Notes: a model not told the origin generated them from the sequence alone. Positions 20,062 through 30,754 are shown, counted from the stretch's first letter. The stretch is 64,000 nt of DNA from Ascarosepion bandense (GCA_037127315.1 JBBBDQ010001918.1:5682501-5746500), one strand, 5' to 3'. Made by a program: numbers and translations.

Positions 20062-20690
20062 CGCTATTACTGGGGCACCTCGTCGCGGTGTAATAGTCAG
20101 CAACTTTGTCTCTGTAAAACTTTTACAATTGAGTAGTGAGTTCGATCCTCACCGGGTGTCCCACACATTCGGCCTTCTGCCGCATCTAAGCAGCGCTTAG
20201 AAAACCACCCATATGGCTAATACTGAGGCACTTGACGTGGTGTAATCGTTAGCAAGCTTCTCTCGCTAAAATAATTTATAACTGAGTAGTGACTTCGATC
20301 CTCACTGGGTGTCCCATACTTTCGGCCTTCTGCCACATCTAAGCGCGCTTAGAAAATCACCTATATCGCTATGACTGGGGCACCTCGTCGTGGTGTAATG
20401 GTTAGCAACCTTGTCTCGGTAAAATCTTTTACAATTGAGTAATGAGTTCGAACCTCACTACGAATACCATACATTTGGCCTTGTATCACACCTAAACAGT
20501 GTATAGAAAATCATCCATATCGCTATTACTGGAGCACCTCGACCTAGTGTAATGGTTATCAACCTTGTCTCATTAAAAGTATTTACAATTGGGTAGTGAG
20601 TTCGATCCTCACTGGGTGTCCCATACTTTCGGCCTTGTGCCACATCTGAGCGGTGCTTAGAAAATTTACTATATCGCTATTACTATGTCA
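20062..20690 (+). repeat. Tandem array of four tRNA-like units (~153 bp)
   Basis: Units start near 20072, 20225, 20377 and 20531. Each contains GGGGCACCTCG at the 5' side, GGTGTAATGGTTAGCAAC (A-box-like), GAGTTCGATCCTCAC (B-box-like) and GGGTGTCCCA at the 3' side. The ends GGGGCACC/GGTGTCCC can pair like an acceptor stem. The ~60-base linker ending CATATCGCTATTACTG is also repeated. The anticodon arm is not convincing, so these are tRNA-derived units (SINE-like) rather than working tRNA genes. Unit 4 retains the best acceptor pairing on its 3' side. Confidence 0.75.
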
Positions 20691-21037
20691 GATATTCGGA
20701 GGAGTTACAAAACTTAATGTCAACAGCTCGGCCCTTCGCATCTTATACCCGCCATGTCGTGTTCAACGCTGCAATCCATAGCTCTTCAGTTCATGTCCTT
20801 TTGATGAAAAACAAGTTCCATTCAGACAGCTTGTTTCCCAGAACTGTTAAAACAAAAAAAAAATATATATTTTCCGACATGATGCTTTCCTCTTAACTCT
20901 AATCATGGTCTCTTTATATCCAGGACCAATCGATATCGATCACACACTTCTTTATATTACTGCCTGACGTTCCGCTTCCATCTCTTTTCCAGTTTCACTC
21001 AGGCAGTCTCTACCATGTGTGGCCCTTATGCTTGGTG
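20691..21037. other. Interval without recognised gene
   Basis: No motif supported. A run of A near 20850 and otherwise mixed sequence. Confidence 0.5.
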
Positions 21038-21338
21038 TCAGTTAAATGCCATACGTGATACACGTATGGGACAATCATGTCTAGAAAGAGACATGACTGA
21101 CTGGGCAGAAGATTATCCCGCAGGAGGTTGCCATTACTTTCTGCGGTAGACTGGTTGCCAGTCAGAGCTATAGAACCCAATCTGTCCTGTTATTTAATCC
21201 ATAACTGGAGGGAAGAGACTGATTAATACCTTTCTCAAGGGTATTTGCGTGTAAGTGAATGCAGAGAATTCAACTAAAATTCGAACTCAGCTCCCCGATT
21301 TCTACTTCCGAGCCGATATCCACTGCACCACAATGCAC
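21038..21338 (-). mobile_element. S1 SINE, near full length
   Basis: All domains in antisense: 3' terminus GTCAGTTAAATGCCATACG, central block TTTAATCCATAACTGGAGG and head with CGAGCCGATATCCACTGC (antisense A-box region) and AATTCGAACTCAG (antisense B box). Confidence 0.85.
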
Positions 21339-21649
21339 ATACTTGCACCACAACGTACACCCTGCGTTAAACGTACTAAAAGTAAAAAAAGCTTGGTGTA
21401 CTAATAGTAGAAAAAAGGCTAGGAAACGGACCCTTTGTTGATAACTAAGAAAATATATATAGAGACGATTGCATCCCAAGATATTACACATTACCTTGTG
21501 CCAGCCTATGACAAATGGAGTAAATGACCTGAATAATTTACTTATTAACTTGTATTTGCGTTGAGATATTTCAGTATGGTGTGAAATGGAGTGACCTGTA
21601 GAATGATTACCATTAGTAGCTGTTTCGAGATCCTGAGATCTTCTAACGC

Positions 21650-21652
<3 letters not shown>

Positions 21653-21736
<84 letters not shown>
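21653..21736. repeat. (TA)n-(TG)n compound microsatellite
   Basis: A TA run followed directly by a TG run. Confidence 0.95.
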
Positions 21737-21739
<3 letters not shown>

Positions 21740-22075
21740 TGAAAAACAGAGTATGAGTTACAAATAGTCATGCAAGAAGAGTAATATATGTATGCAACCA
21801 GGCGATAACTTAGCAAAAAGAGAAGCCATTTTTTCACCCAGAGCGCATGCTCCGTAGGTTACATCAGATGACATTACCTTCACAGCGACAAGGTCCTTGG
21901 GAAAGAGATTGGGATGAGATGAGTGTCTAACAGGCATTATGGCCTCTGGCAAGATATCCGGTCAGGCAATTCCATCACCAATTATCCTTCTTTTACCAAC
22001 TTTTACGCTCTATTTAGTTTTCTGTCCACCCTTAGGCTAAATGCAATGACCAGTGATGATCTGGGTGTTACAAGA

Positions 22076-22078
<3 letters not shown>

Positions 22079-22114
<36 letters not shown>

Positions 22115-22164
22115 GCATGTATGTATATATGAACAGGCATTTGGACATAAAAGCAAATTTACCT

Positions 22165-22204
<40 letters not shown>

Positions 22205-22275
22205 GTTTGTACATATATATATATATATATATGCACATGCATACATAGATACAAACTTAAACTTAAAACCAACTA

Positions 22276-22322
<47 letters not shown>

Positions 22323-22334
22323 ATATATATACTC
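22079..22334. repeat. (TATC)n, (TC)n and (TA)n microsatellites
   Basis: TATC blocks at 22079-22114 and 22276-22321, TC block at 22168-22188, TA blocks at 22189-22233. They precede the hammerhead element. Confidence 0.9.
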
Positions 22335-22628
22335 TCACTCCCTGATTGAGCACTCTGGAAGAATGGTAGACTTTGAAAAACATATATCTACATCTGGCAT
22401 CTATACATCGTTCATTCAGCAATGAATTAGAACACTCTCAGCTATTAGGCGTGTATAATGATAATATACCCGCTAAAAAGTCTGCCTCCTTCTACCGAGC
22501 GCCCATAGCTCAGAGGTAGAATCGCCGACTGACGCCAATTCGGTCGAGTTTCAGTCCTGGGTTTAAAAGCAATCGTAGCCTGACTGTACTGATGAGCTAT
22601 GATACAGCGAAACAGATCTGTCTGCGGA
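22335..22628 (+). mobile_element. HH-SINE copy 2
   Basis: Starts at CTCTCACTCCCTGATTGAGC directly after (TATC)n(TA)n. The tRNA-like part is best preserved here: A-box-like TAGCTCAGAGGTAGAATCG at about 22507 and B-box-like GAGTTTCAGTCCTGG at about 22547. It ends in a hammerhead. An upstream hammerhead half is not visible; microsatellite occupies its place. Confidence 0.8.
22583..22628 (+). ncRNA. Type I hammerhead ribozyme, copy 2
   Basis: CTGATGA at 22589-22595, stem II GCTA-TGATA-CAGC with one mismatch (A/C) at the loop-closing pair, GAAA, stem III CAGATCTG, TC at 22621-22622 and stem I ACTGTA with TGCGGA (two wobble pairs). Catalytic core bases are intact, so it could be active. Confidence 0.82.
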
Positions 22629-22633
22629 TAAGT

Positions 22634-22682
<49 letters not shown>
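22634..22682. repeat. (TC)n-(TA)n microsatellite
   Basis: Follows the hammerhead 3' strand within a few bases, as in the other copies. Confidence 0.9.
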
Positions 22683-22684
<2 letters not shown>

Positions 22685-23220
22685 ACATAGGACTTCTATT
22701 TCTCGATACTTTGAGATCTATTAAAATTCAGTGTATATGTTACTGGGTAGCACAATTTTACAAACTAGTAAAATTTTACATGTTTAATTATGATTTTATA
22801 TGTATGCGGATATCTAGCTCTTTATTAATATTTTGCACAGTCTGGTAGAAGAGAGAGGTAATGAGGTATTCATATATTAAATATATGTAAATACTATGTA
22901 TGTTAAATGAAATCCTACAGTTAATAACATCAATTATGAACACGATAACAATGTACTTACTGCGTTAACATACGCAATACTCTATAGCTTAAACGTTCCA
23001 TATTTATAAGTAAAAAAAATATTATTATTGATAATGGCTAAAAATATAACCGAAATCGCTCAAAAGTACAAAAACTTTGAGAAATAATTTGAGTTCCAAA
23101 AAGAAAAAAAATTATACGCACACATGAAAATTTATATAAAAATTAATGATAATCTTTTGTCTGTCATTTTCAATGATACCTGTATAAAAGAGAGATTGTT
23201 GCGTAAATACACAATATATA
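22683..23220. other. Interval without recognised gene
   Basis: AT-rich. A weak match to the ATAACCGAAAN-CGCTC motif occurs near 23045 (also at 26225 and 56148). Nothing coding. Confidence 0.5.
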
Positions 23221-23808
23221 TAGTACTGTGCAAAAGTATTGGAACAAGAACTATTTTATCTTTTATGAGGCGTAATGACAGAAAATAAGTAATTTAATTA
23301 AACCGATTTTATTTGATTTACTCAACAAATGCTTTAACAAGAAAAAATACTTGTTAGAAAATAGATTTAATATTAAATATAATAGTCTTATGCTTTGATC
23401 ACAGCCTACATTCTGTCAGGCATTGACATCACAAGCTTCTTTAATGTATCTAATGGTATCTCCTGCCAAGCAGCTTGTGTTTGTTCCCAAAGTGTGTCTT
23501 GTGAAGTAACTTTAGATTTATCAATATTTTATTCAAAATACAACATAGATCTTCAATAGGATTGAGATCAGGGCTTTGTGGGGGGCAATTCAAATTCCGA
23601 AGCCTTCCTTTCTCTTCCTTACAAAGGTTTGGCTCTTCGCCCTCTGTTTTAATTTTAGTGTGGTTTTAGGAAAATCAGCCCTTCCCTAATACTTTTGCAC
23701 ACTACCGGTAGTGTGCAAAAGTGTTAGGACAGGGGTAATTTTAAAGTTTATTTGATGCCTAATAAAAGATAAAATAGTTCTTGTCCTAATACTTTTGCAC
23801 AGTGCTGT
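23221..23808 (-). mobile_element. Tc1-like element, internally deleted, long TIRs
   Basis: Ends are inverted repeats of about 45 bp: left GTACTGTGCAAAAGTATTGG and AACTATTTTATC, right GATAAAATAGTTCTTG and ACTTTTGCACAGTGCTGTA. Internal minus-strand remnants include the antisense of the PPQSPDLNPI region (GGATTGAGATCAGGGCTTTG near 23560). A second internal copy of the terminal motif (GCACACTACCGGTAGTGTGC, a perfect 20-bp palindrome at 23697) suggests that another end was joined inside. At 588 bp it lacks most of a transposase. Confidence 0.85.
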
Positions 23809-24169
23809 ATATATGGATGGCACGACTCAGTGTTATATGTGTTACGCAATTATTCGGTGCATACTGGGAACTGACAGTTTAAGAGGTTTTAATTTAAGTT
23901 TATTTGATATTCATGCGAGTTGAATCTTATAATTTTAAGCTAGTATTTTTTAATTTATCAACTGTAACATATAAATAGACAAAGACTTACATTGAGATAA
24001 GAAATTAAAATTAAAATTTTCAAATAAAAATAAGAATTCACGGGGTCGTAATTCAGGTATAACTTAAGTTATCTTACGGCAATATCATGTTGTAATATCT
24101 GCTACTGATAAGGAAAAGTTTAGTTAACCAACCTATCATATTAATGTTGTTGCTTTATTAGTGAGGTTT
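23809..24169. other. Interval without recognised gene
   Basis: AT-rich spacer between the Tc1 element and the Penelope-like remnant. Confidence 0.5.
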
Positions 24170-25190
24170 CTCTTGTTATTTTTCAAATTTAAAAAATAAA
24201 TCTTCTGTGATAATCAACCAAATAATTTGTAAATCCGTTGTTGACAAATGTTTGTTTCAACCTATGAAGTTCTTCAAAGAAAAGCGAGCGAGAAGATGAA
24301 TTCTCGTAGGCCCTCGTGAAGAAAATTTTTAATAATACCAATTTTATTTTTAACAGGACATTGACTAGTAAAATATATGATAAAAATGTTACTAGTGGGT
24401 TTTGGTCAAGTTTTAAAGAAAAAGTCTAATGTGATAGTCAACCAAGTAATTTGGAAATCCATTGTTGACAAATGTTTGTATCTTTAAGTTATAAAGTTCT
24501 TCGAAGAAAATGAGCTGGAACGTAAATTCTCGTAGGCTATTGCGAGGAAAATATTTAATAACACAAATTTTATTTTTAACATGATATTGACAAGTAAAGT
24601 TTAGGTGCCAAACATTTTTACTAGTTGATTTTTATATAGTGAAGTGATGAAAATATTATCTAAGAACGATTTTTTTTTTTTGGCTGAGCTCATATGAAGT
24701 TCGAAACGGATTTTTCTTCATTCAAATGTAGTTTTGAGATTACCTATTTTGTTTAGTTCTCAGTGTAGAGGACGTATATTGTGGGTTTGGTATTAAAATA
24801 TGTGTTTTCTTTGTGGGACATGTAAAGTTAGAGAAGCATAAAGCAAGAGGGTTCCTCATACTTACTCCGTGAATTTGTGCGTATGGTCGTAAAAAAGTAC
24901 CTGGGTTGTGCATGCAAGCAAAAGTTTTTTGAGATTAAGAGGATTAATATATAATGGTGGGATTGAAGTATGTTTATATACGGCGTTAATAATTATATCA
25001 GAGACATTAGTAAATAAGTTTTCGACGTTTAGAGACACAAAAGTGCCTTGATGTAGGGTTGTAGATTTAAGAATTTGAAGGAAGAATTAATGCTATAATT
25101 AGTAGGTAGTTATGGGGTGATGGTATCATTCAAGAATTTAGACAATTGGTATATAGGTTTAGGGAAACGATAAGGGGTATCTAGGTTTGT
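24170..25190 (-). pseudogene. Penelope-like element reverse transcriptase remnant
   Basis: The minus strand near 25050 reads FVSLNVENLFTNVSDIIINA, matching the S-x-D-V-x-x-LFTNVP block of Penelope-like RTs (here the Asp is Asn). It continues with YKHTSIPPLYINPLNLKKLL and TTQVLFYDHTHKFTEYEE, in family order. Further downstream (24200-24540 on the plus scale) the C-terminal FFEELHRLKQTFVNNGFTNY block occurs twice, because a ~224-bp segment (24201-24424 and 24425-24648) is tandemly duplicated. Stops and frameshifts make it inactive, and the GIY-YIG endonuclease was not found. Penelope-like elements are known to carry hammerhead ribozymes, which makes this copy relevant to the HH-SINEs. Confidence 0.72.
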
Positions 25191-25194
25191 GTAT

Positions 25195-25870
25195 TTCTTC
25201 TTCTACTTCCATGTGCCTGGTTGTTTCAGGACGTAGGCGATCATGGCCTTCCACGTCCCCTCTATCCCCGTTGGCTCAGAGCACGTTTTCTCCTGCAACA
25301 CCAGGCAACCCCAGTCCTAACATCCACCTGCTCAAGCCCTTCAAATATGTTATCCGCTGCTTTCCTCTGTCTCTTGTTCCCTCTATCTGGCCTGTTAGTA
25401 TCAGGTTCTCCAATCCCTGCTTTCACATTGCATGTCCCAGGAACTTCAGTTGTCTCTTCCTGATGCTCAATAGTAATTTCCTTTTCGTTTCCATTCTTTC
25501 CAAAACCTCATCATTGCTCACATGCTCGATCCATAATATCCGCAGCATCCTTCTGTAGAACCACATTTCAGCTGTTTTAAGCGTTTCCTTCATCTTTGAT
25601 GATATTGTCTAACATTCACTGCGATATTCCCGAACTGATATCACATAGCAGTCTAGGACTATTTTCTTTGTTTCTCGTGATACTTTCCTGTTTCTTATTA
25701 CTTAACTCAGCTTCTGGAACACGTCCATCACCATGCTAATTCGCCTTCGGATCTCTGTGTCGCACTTTCCGTCTTGCCAGTATTTAAATTTTTGTTCCTG
25801 CTTGTTTTTAGTATCCCCCACCAGCATTTGGCATTTTGGGTTGCTTCTTTTGCTTTTTTCACCGTAAGGA
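25195..25870 (-). pseudogene. LINE family A fragment
   Basis: Minus strand from about 25850 (PKCQMLVGDTK) through KCDTEIRR, YQFGNIAVNVRQYHQR, YRRMLRILWIEHVSND, KRKLLLSIRKRQLKFLG, to the terminal LKGLSRWMLGLGLPGVAGEN and the tail at 25210. Colinear but frameshifted in several places. Confidence 0.78.
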
Positions 25871-25879
25871 CACATTACC

Positions 25880-26280
25880 CAGTGGATATAGGCGTTGGTT
25901 AATTCCTGTGACTTGACCCGAAGATTTGTGAGTTCAATACCAGGCTACAGTAATGGTGAACAAGTAACATGCAGGGTTAGACGGAGATAACTCATGAGTT
26001 TCAAAAGAGGCATTACTACGCAAGGGTTGAGAATGATATACCGCAGTGATTGTAATAAAAAGTTCGGTTTGAAATTCCTAACACCTGAAGAAGGCTGGAG
26101 CGTACAACGGACGAAACGTCGTACGAATGCCAAGATAAGGACAATAATTCGAATAATATAAATACTGAAAATACTTCCTCATCTCAGAAATGCAGACGAA
26201 TCCTCCAAAATGAATAAAATGATAGCCGAAAACGCTCGGATAAACAAGACATTTGGACAATTTTTTTATAATTTATATCC
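25880..26280 (+). repeat. Dispersed repeat with CTGAAGA and GAAACGTCGT motif, copy 1
   Basis: Blocks in order: AAGATTTGTGAGTTCAATACC, GGTGAACAAGTAAC, ACACCTGAAGAAGGCTGGAG, GGACGAAACGTCGTACGAAT, AATTCGAATAATATAAATAC, CCTCATCTCAGAAATGCAG and CCGAAAACGCTCGGATAAAC. The same order occurs at 40790-41080. The middle blocks are shared with the 150-bp tandem array at 5465. No coding potential. Confidence 0.7.
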
Positions 26281-26334
26281 GCAAAACCAATTCTAGCCTG
26301 TAGAACTGTTCTTCCGTATACTTACTTTCCTGAT

Positions 26335-26637
26335 CAGTCAGTTAAGTGCCATACGTGATACACGCTTGGGCGATCATGTCTCGAAAGAGGCATGACTAAC
26401 TGGGCAGAATATTATCCCGCAGTAGGTTGCCATTGCTTTCTGCGGTAGACTGGTTGCCGAACAAGGCTATAGAACCCAATCTGTCCTGTTATTTATCTCA
26501 TAACTGGAAGGAATAGACGGATTAATACCTTTCCCAAGGGTATTTGCGCGTAAGTGAATGCAATGAATTCAGCTGGAATTCGAACTCGGCTCCCCGATTT
26601 CTCGTTCCGAACCGATATCCAATGCGCCACAACGCAA
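26335..26637 (-). mobile_element. S1 SINE, near full length
   Basis: The cleanest S1 copy of the window: 3' terminus CAGTTAAGTGCCATACGTG, central TTTATCTCATAACTGGAAGG, antisense B box GGAATTCGAACTCGG and head ending GCGCCACAACGCAACG. Confidence 0.88.
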
Positions 26638-26639
26638 CG

Positions 26640-26870
26640 TTAATTTCCACCTTTCCTTCCTCTTATTCCCATCTTTCTCTCATCCCTTCCCTGCTATTGT
26701 ACTTCCTCCTCCTCACTCTTCTCTCACGGAATGCCCTGCGCACCAACATCCCATCTTTCTCTTATCGGATCTCCACCACCCACTAAATCTTCATTCAATT
26801 CCCTCCCACTCTCCTTTCATGTAACTCCCATGCACCCCAATATCAACACAACCTTGCTTGGAGTGAAATG

Positions 26871-26873
<3 letters not shown>
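26640..26873 (+). repeat. LINE family B 3' untranslated end
   Basis: A C/T-rich stretch as in the 3' region after the LINE B stop codon (compare 52040-52200), ending CCTTGCTTGGAGTGAAATGAT before a (TA)n run. Confidence 0.55.

Positions 26874-26925
<52 letters not shown>
26874..26925. repeat. (TA)n microsatellite
   Basis: Long TA run between the LINE B tail and an S2 SINE. Confidence 0.95.
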
Positions 26926-26927
<2 letters not shown>

Positions 26928-27312
26928 ATGTTACGGAAATTAACGAATTTTAACGAAACATGGTTATAAGCAACCGACAATTTGTAATGAATTATTTTGA
27001 ACATTATTTTTACCGATACTCGTATTAAGTAGATATTCTGTTTTTAATTAAACAGTATTTTATATTTATATCTACCGGCCTGATTATTTACGATAAATTT
27101 TTATTACGAAAATGTGTGCTATCCAGCAGGATTCGAACCTGCGACCTCTATTTACATAGGGGAATCTACCATTTGATCTAGTCCTGTCTTAACCACTCGC
27201 CCATGCATAGCCTCTTGATCAGACGAGGTTTTTATCATGCTTATATAACACAATTTTCGATCTACCGTAAACAAACCATATCTGCTCTGAAATGTATCGT
27301 AATGTCAACAAA
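26926..27312 (-). mobile_element. S2 SINE, full length
   Basis: Antisense order: tail (CATGTTACGGAAATTAACG to TACCGGCCTGATTATTTACG), then a tRNA-Leu/Ser-like head at about 27118-27222 with GCAGGATTCGAACCTGCGAC (T-arm and B box in antisense) and ACCACTCGCCCATGCATAG. It ends with a ~90-bp leader to CAACAAATGTAAACATG. The T-arm pairing is perfect and the variable region is long, as in class II tRNAs. Head-plus-leader order is confirmed by the plus copy at 33660. Confidence 0.85.
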
Positions 27313-27547
27313 TGTAAACATGTTACGGAAATTAACGAATTTTAACGAAACATGGTTATAAGCAACCGACAATTTGTAATGAATTATTTTGAACATTATT
27401 TTTACCGATACTCGTATTTAAGTAGATATTCTGTTTTTAATTAAACTGTATTTTATATTTATATCTACCGGCCTGATTATTTACGATAAATTTTTATTAC
27501 GAAAATGTGTGCTATCCAGCAGGATTCGAACTTGCGACCCCTATTCA
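27313..27547 (-). mobile_element. S2 SINE, truncated by a foldback element
   Basis: Directly abuts the previous copy at the shared ACATGTTACGG end, giving a head-to-tail dimer. The tRNA-like head breaks off at CCCCTATTCACAT, where the foldback begins. Confidence 0.8.
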
Positions 27548-28036
27548 CATATTTTGGCGTAAACATAGACAGCACCTATCACAAAAATTCCTCGGAATAC
27601 GGGCTGAACCTATCAGTTTCCAGGTAATTTCAGGATCCAGCCCTTCTTCTTTCATTTTCCAGAATGCCCGTGAAAGGGCTGTCTGGTACCTCTGACGGGG
27701 TTCGAAAAGGAGTACCTGTGGTTATACAGTCTTTGTTTGAAAGGATCGGCGGACATACCGATGTAGGTCCGGAAGTGTTTTTTTTTTTTTTTTTTTGTTA
27801 GATGGAAAAATGCGGGCTTCATAAATCACCTGGGTGGATTTGCATTTTCGCTCCACCGGGCAGGGAGTCAACAGAATTACAGTTGCAGTCTAATTCTTGC
27901 ACCCCGAATATGGACAGCCTCATTAGGAGTATTCTGGTGAACTTGCGCAATGCTGATTCTAGGTCCGGAATTCTAAACGAATGCAGCCCATATTCCGAGG
28001 AATTTTCGTGATAGGTACTGTCTATGTTTACTGGAA
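27548..28036. mobile_element. Foldback/MITE-like element with ~50-bp inverted ends
   Basis: Left end GTAAACATAGACAGCACCTA and AATTCCTCGGAATACGGGCTG (27553-27600) pair with right end CAGCCCATATTCCGAGGAATT and TAGGTACTGTCTATGTTTAC (27984-28032). Interior ~380 bp includes a 19-base T run at 27779. No transposase. The superfamily is undetermined because no clear target duplication was found. Confidence 0.75.
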
Positions 28037-28971
28037 AAAATTTCAATATTAAAATACCCCCACCAACACCGGCTACTGAATCTAAGGAGGGAATTCATCA
28101 GTAAGTGCCGCCACAAGGCAAATTATTCGAATACTTAAATTTAGAATTTAAATCCCCGTTGACTAGATGTTAGAATATAAATTAAAAGGATTCAATTTAA
28201 GTTTTAATCTTAATTATACCCTAACGTTAACCTTAAAAAGTATTTTAACCCCCCTACCTTCCTATCCCAAGCTCCTTTAATTGTTTGTCTTTAGAAAATA
28301 TGGATTCTTTTACTAAACCCCTTTTTCCTTGGTTAACACATATATGTATGTATATATATATTTTCTCTAATATTTTTTTCTCTAATATTTTTCTCTAATA
28401 ATTTTTAAACTGATTTCATGTAATTGGCATTTAACTCGCTTCTACCAAAAAGGTTTAATCAAATAAACTTTAAAAAAAATTTAATATCTTATATTGAAAC
28501 CCATTCCTTCTCGCCTTAATACACCATTTCAAACAGCCCAAAATCTTAACTTTAAAAAGTAATTTAACTCATTTAATGTCTATCTTTATTAAATATGAAA
28601 TCCTATTCCTCCCCTTCCTAAATATAACATTTCAACAATCTGTAACCCCGCGACTACCAGCTCTGTCCCTTTCCCACTTTGTGACTGTTGTTAACCAAAA
28701 ACCCCTCTCCACACTCTAACTCAGGGCCTTCGCCATTTGCAAAAAACAATGTCGCTGACGTGATGTAGAATCTCTATTAGAGATCCTATGTCGAAATGTA
28801 CATCCAACACCTTTGAATTTTGAAAATGTTCTCTAATTTATATTGGCTGTGTGTTCTTAATACATTGAGCTCTCTGCCTGCATCACTTTTTAATGTTAAG
28901 AATTTTTAATATTGATTAGGATCAGGTTCTTGGAATTTACCTTCGTACTCTTCCACTTCGGATTAAAGAAA

Positions 28972-28975
<4 letters not shown>
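28037..28975. other. Interval without recognised gene
   Basis: AT-rich, T/C-rich tracts with repeated TCTCTAATATTTTT near 28365. No coding signal or RNA gene. Confidence 0.5.

Positions 28976-29012
<37 letters not shown>
28976..29012. repeat. (TA)n microsatellite
   Basis: TA run abutting a foldback element; a second TA run (29530-29568) lies on its other side. Confidence 0.9.
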
Positions 29013-29515
29013 TAAACATATGCTATTAAAAATATAAGAGACAATGAATGTCTATTATGTTTAATCATGAGCCGTTCTAAACGTCGTATTTTGGCTTTAA
29101 TTTCAGTTGAAAATAAAGACAAAAATTCTCCAAAATTTGGATAATTATTTTGGTTTTCTTCTAAGCTTTCGGCTCACATGACCCATCTTCAGAGAAGTAG
29201 TTTAAACTGAAATATTATAAAATCCACCATCACCGACGATATTATTTTGTGTTGACATAAAACTCCGCTTGGCAACGGCAATAGTTACCAAAAATAATAA
29301 ACGTAGTTCTTAAGTTTGCGATGCGGTTTTATGACGTCACACCGCGGGATAGCGCGAAATGACAACAAAACCATGTAGTCAAATGCAATGTAATATGTTA
29401 TTTCCTGTTTTAAAACATTTAAAGCAAAAATACGACGTTTAGAACGGCTCATGATTAAACATAATAGACATCAATTGTCTCTTATATTTAATAACATATG
29501 TTTAGAAAATTACTT
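29013..29515. mobile_element. Foldback element F1, copy 1 (~85-bp inverted ends)
   Basis: TCTAAACATATGCTATT ... TTTAATCATGAGCCGTTCTA on the left is the reverse complement of TAGAACGGCTCATGATTAAA ... TAACATATGTTTAGA on the right. The interior contains AGCTTTCGGCTCACATGACC and GTTTTATGACGTCACACCGC. A second copy with a much shorter interior is at 53008-53335. No ORF. Confidence 0.82.
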
Positions 29516-29531
29516 GCTACCTCGATATACG

Positions 29532-29569
<38 letters not shown>

Positions 29570-29610
29570 ATTGATTGTTCAATTAGTTATTGGTCATAAT
29601 AAGATTAGGG

Positions 29611-29727
29611 GCTTACAGCCTATCACGTTGAATACACTGGTTCTCGCTCGATCACCGAAGTTAAGCAACGTTGAGCCTGGTCAGTACTTAGATGGGTGAC
29701 CGCTTGGGAATACTAGGTGCTGTAAGC
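29611..29727 (+). rRNA. 5S rRNA-like sequence (SINE head or pseudogene)
   Basis: A 117-bp sequence colinear with 5S rRNA: GCTTACAGCCTATCACGTTGA at the 5' end, then CGATCACCGAAGTTAAGCAA, GCCTGGTCAGTACTTAGATG, GGTGACCGCTTGGGAATAC and TAGGTGCTGTAAGC. The 5' and 3' ends pair (GCTTACAGC/GCTGTAAGC). The internal control region (A box and C box equivalents) is recognisable but diverged from the animal consensus (for example AAGTTAAGCAACGTTGAG). An S1-type tRNA-like head starts 12 bp downstream. A second 5S-like sequence next to a tRNA-like unit lies at 44495-44610, so a composite SINE is more likely than a functional 5S gene. Confidence 0.85.
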
Positions 29728-29738
29728 GTATAGTGACG

Positions 29739-29905
29739 GATGTGCGTTGTGGTGCAGTGGATACCGGCTCGGAAAGAGAAATCGGTGAGCAGAGTTCGAA
29801 TTCCAGTCGAATACCCTCCATTCACTTAAGTACTGCTACCCTTGGGAAAGGTATTAATTTCGTCCCTTCCCTCCAGTTATGGGTTAAATAACAAGGGTAG
29901 GTCTT
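29739..29905 (+). mobile_element. S1-type tRNA-like SINE segment downstream of 5S
   Basis: GTGCGTTGTGGTGCAGTGGAT and GAGTTCGAATTCCAG (A- and B-box-like), then CTTGGGAAAGGTATTAAT and CCAGTTATGGGTTAAATAAC. The S1 3' domain is absent; sequence diverges after about 29892. Confidence 0.8.
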
Positions 29906-30754
29906 GGGGACCCTGCGCTTAAGAAAAAACAAATCCCAATGTATTTTGATACTTGAAAAAGAAAAATGTTGTAAAAATAAAATAACCTAACCCAAAATTC
30001 ATTGGTTATGACCTTAAATGATCCCATAAGGATTGATAGGTCGTTTAACCTCCAAACAAATAATAAGATTAGACCAGTTCATATTTGTATTAAGAAGTGT
30101 TTAAAAGAAAAAAAAACGGTGAAAAAAAAACCGGTAAAATCAGTTAATGAAAATCGCTTGAAGACACCACTCATGGTAGAAACCTAGGTCGCGTAATAAC
30201 TCGTTCACAAATGGAATATGTATGTATGTATCTATTTTAATTTTCAATTTTTATTTAATTAAACTTTATTCGCTTCATTTATTTCCATAACGACAGTAAC
30301 GTGCAAATGTGAATTTAAAAATAAGTACCCCCTCTTTTTGAACTTATGCTATGTAATATTCTATTCTCGGTCTAAGGATAGAATATTTTTTTGGCCATTT
30401 GAACTATTATGTTAGGGGGAGAAGGAAAGATAGTGCGACATTTGCTCTCATTTCTGGTGATTGAAGTCAAGCTAATTATTTATTCTAGAGCCATGACTTC
30501 AGATCCAAGAAAATGGAACATGAATTTCCTCGTCTGACTAACAAAAAGCAAAATAAGATCAAATAAAATGAATAACTAAAAATGCCAACTTGGCATATTC
30601 CAGTTTCACGTTAGCCTGAATCGAATTTAATTACGAGAAAGGTTTAAACTTCATTCAAATCGGGTGACCGAATAACATGTATATTCGCTCGACAGGCGCA
30701 AATAGCCAATGTCACCTTTGAAAATATAAACTTTTTGTCGTTCTCTAAAAATCG
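29906..30754. other. Interval without recognised gene
   Basis: AT-rich. The 61-codon ORF at 30002-30187 is Lys/Arg-rich (KKCLKEKKTVKKKPVKS) without a recognisable domain and is probably chance. Confidence 0.5.

Noticed and set aside
29611..29727. Functional 5S rRNA gene
   Set aside because: Diverged internal control region, single copy, no tandem 5S context, and a tRNA-like SINE part follows immediately. Kept as 5S-like.
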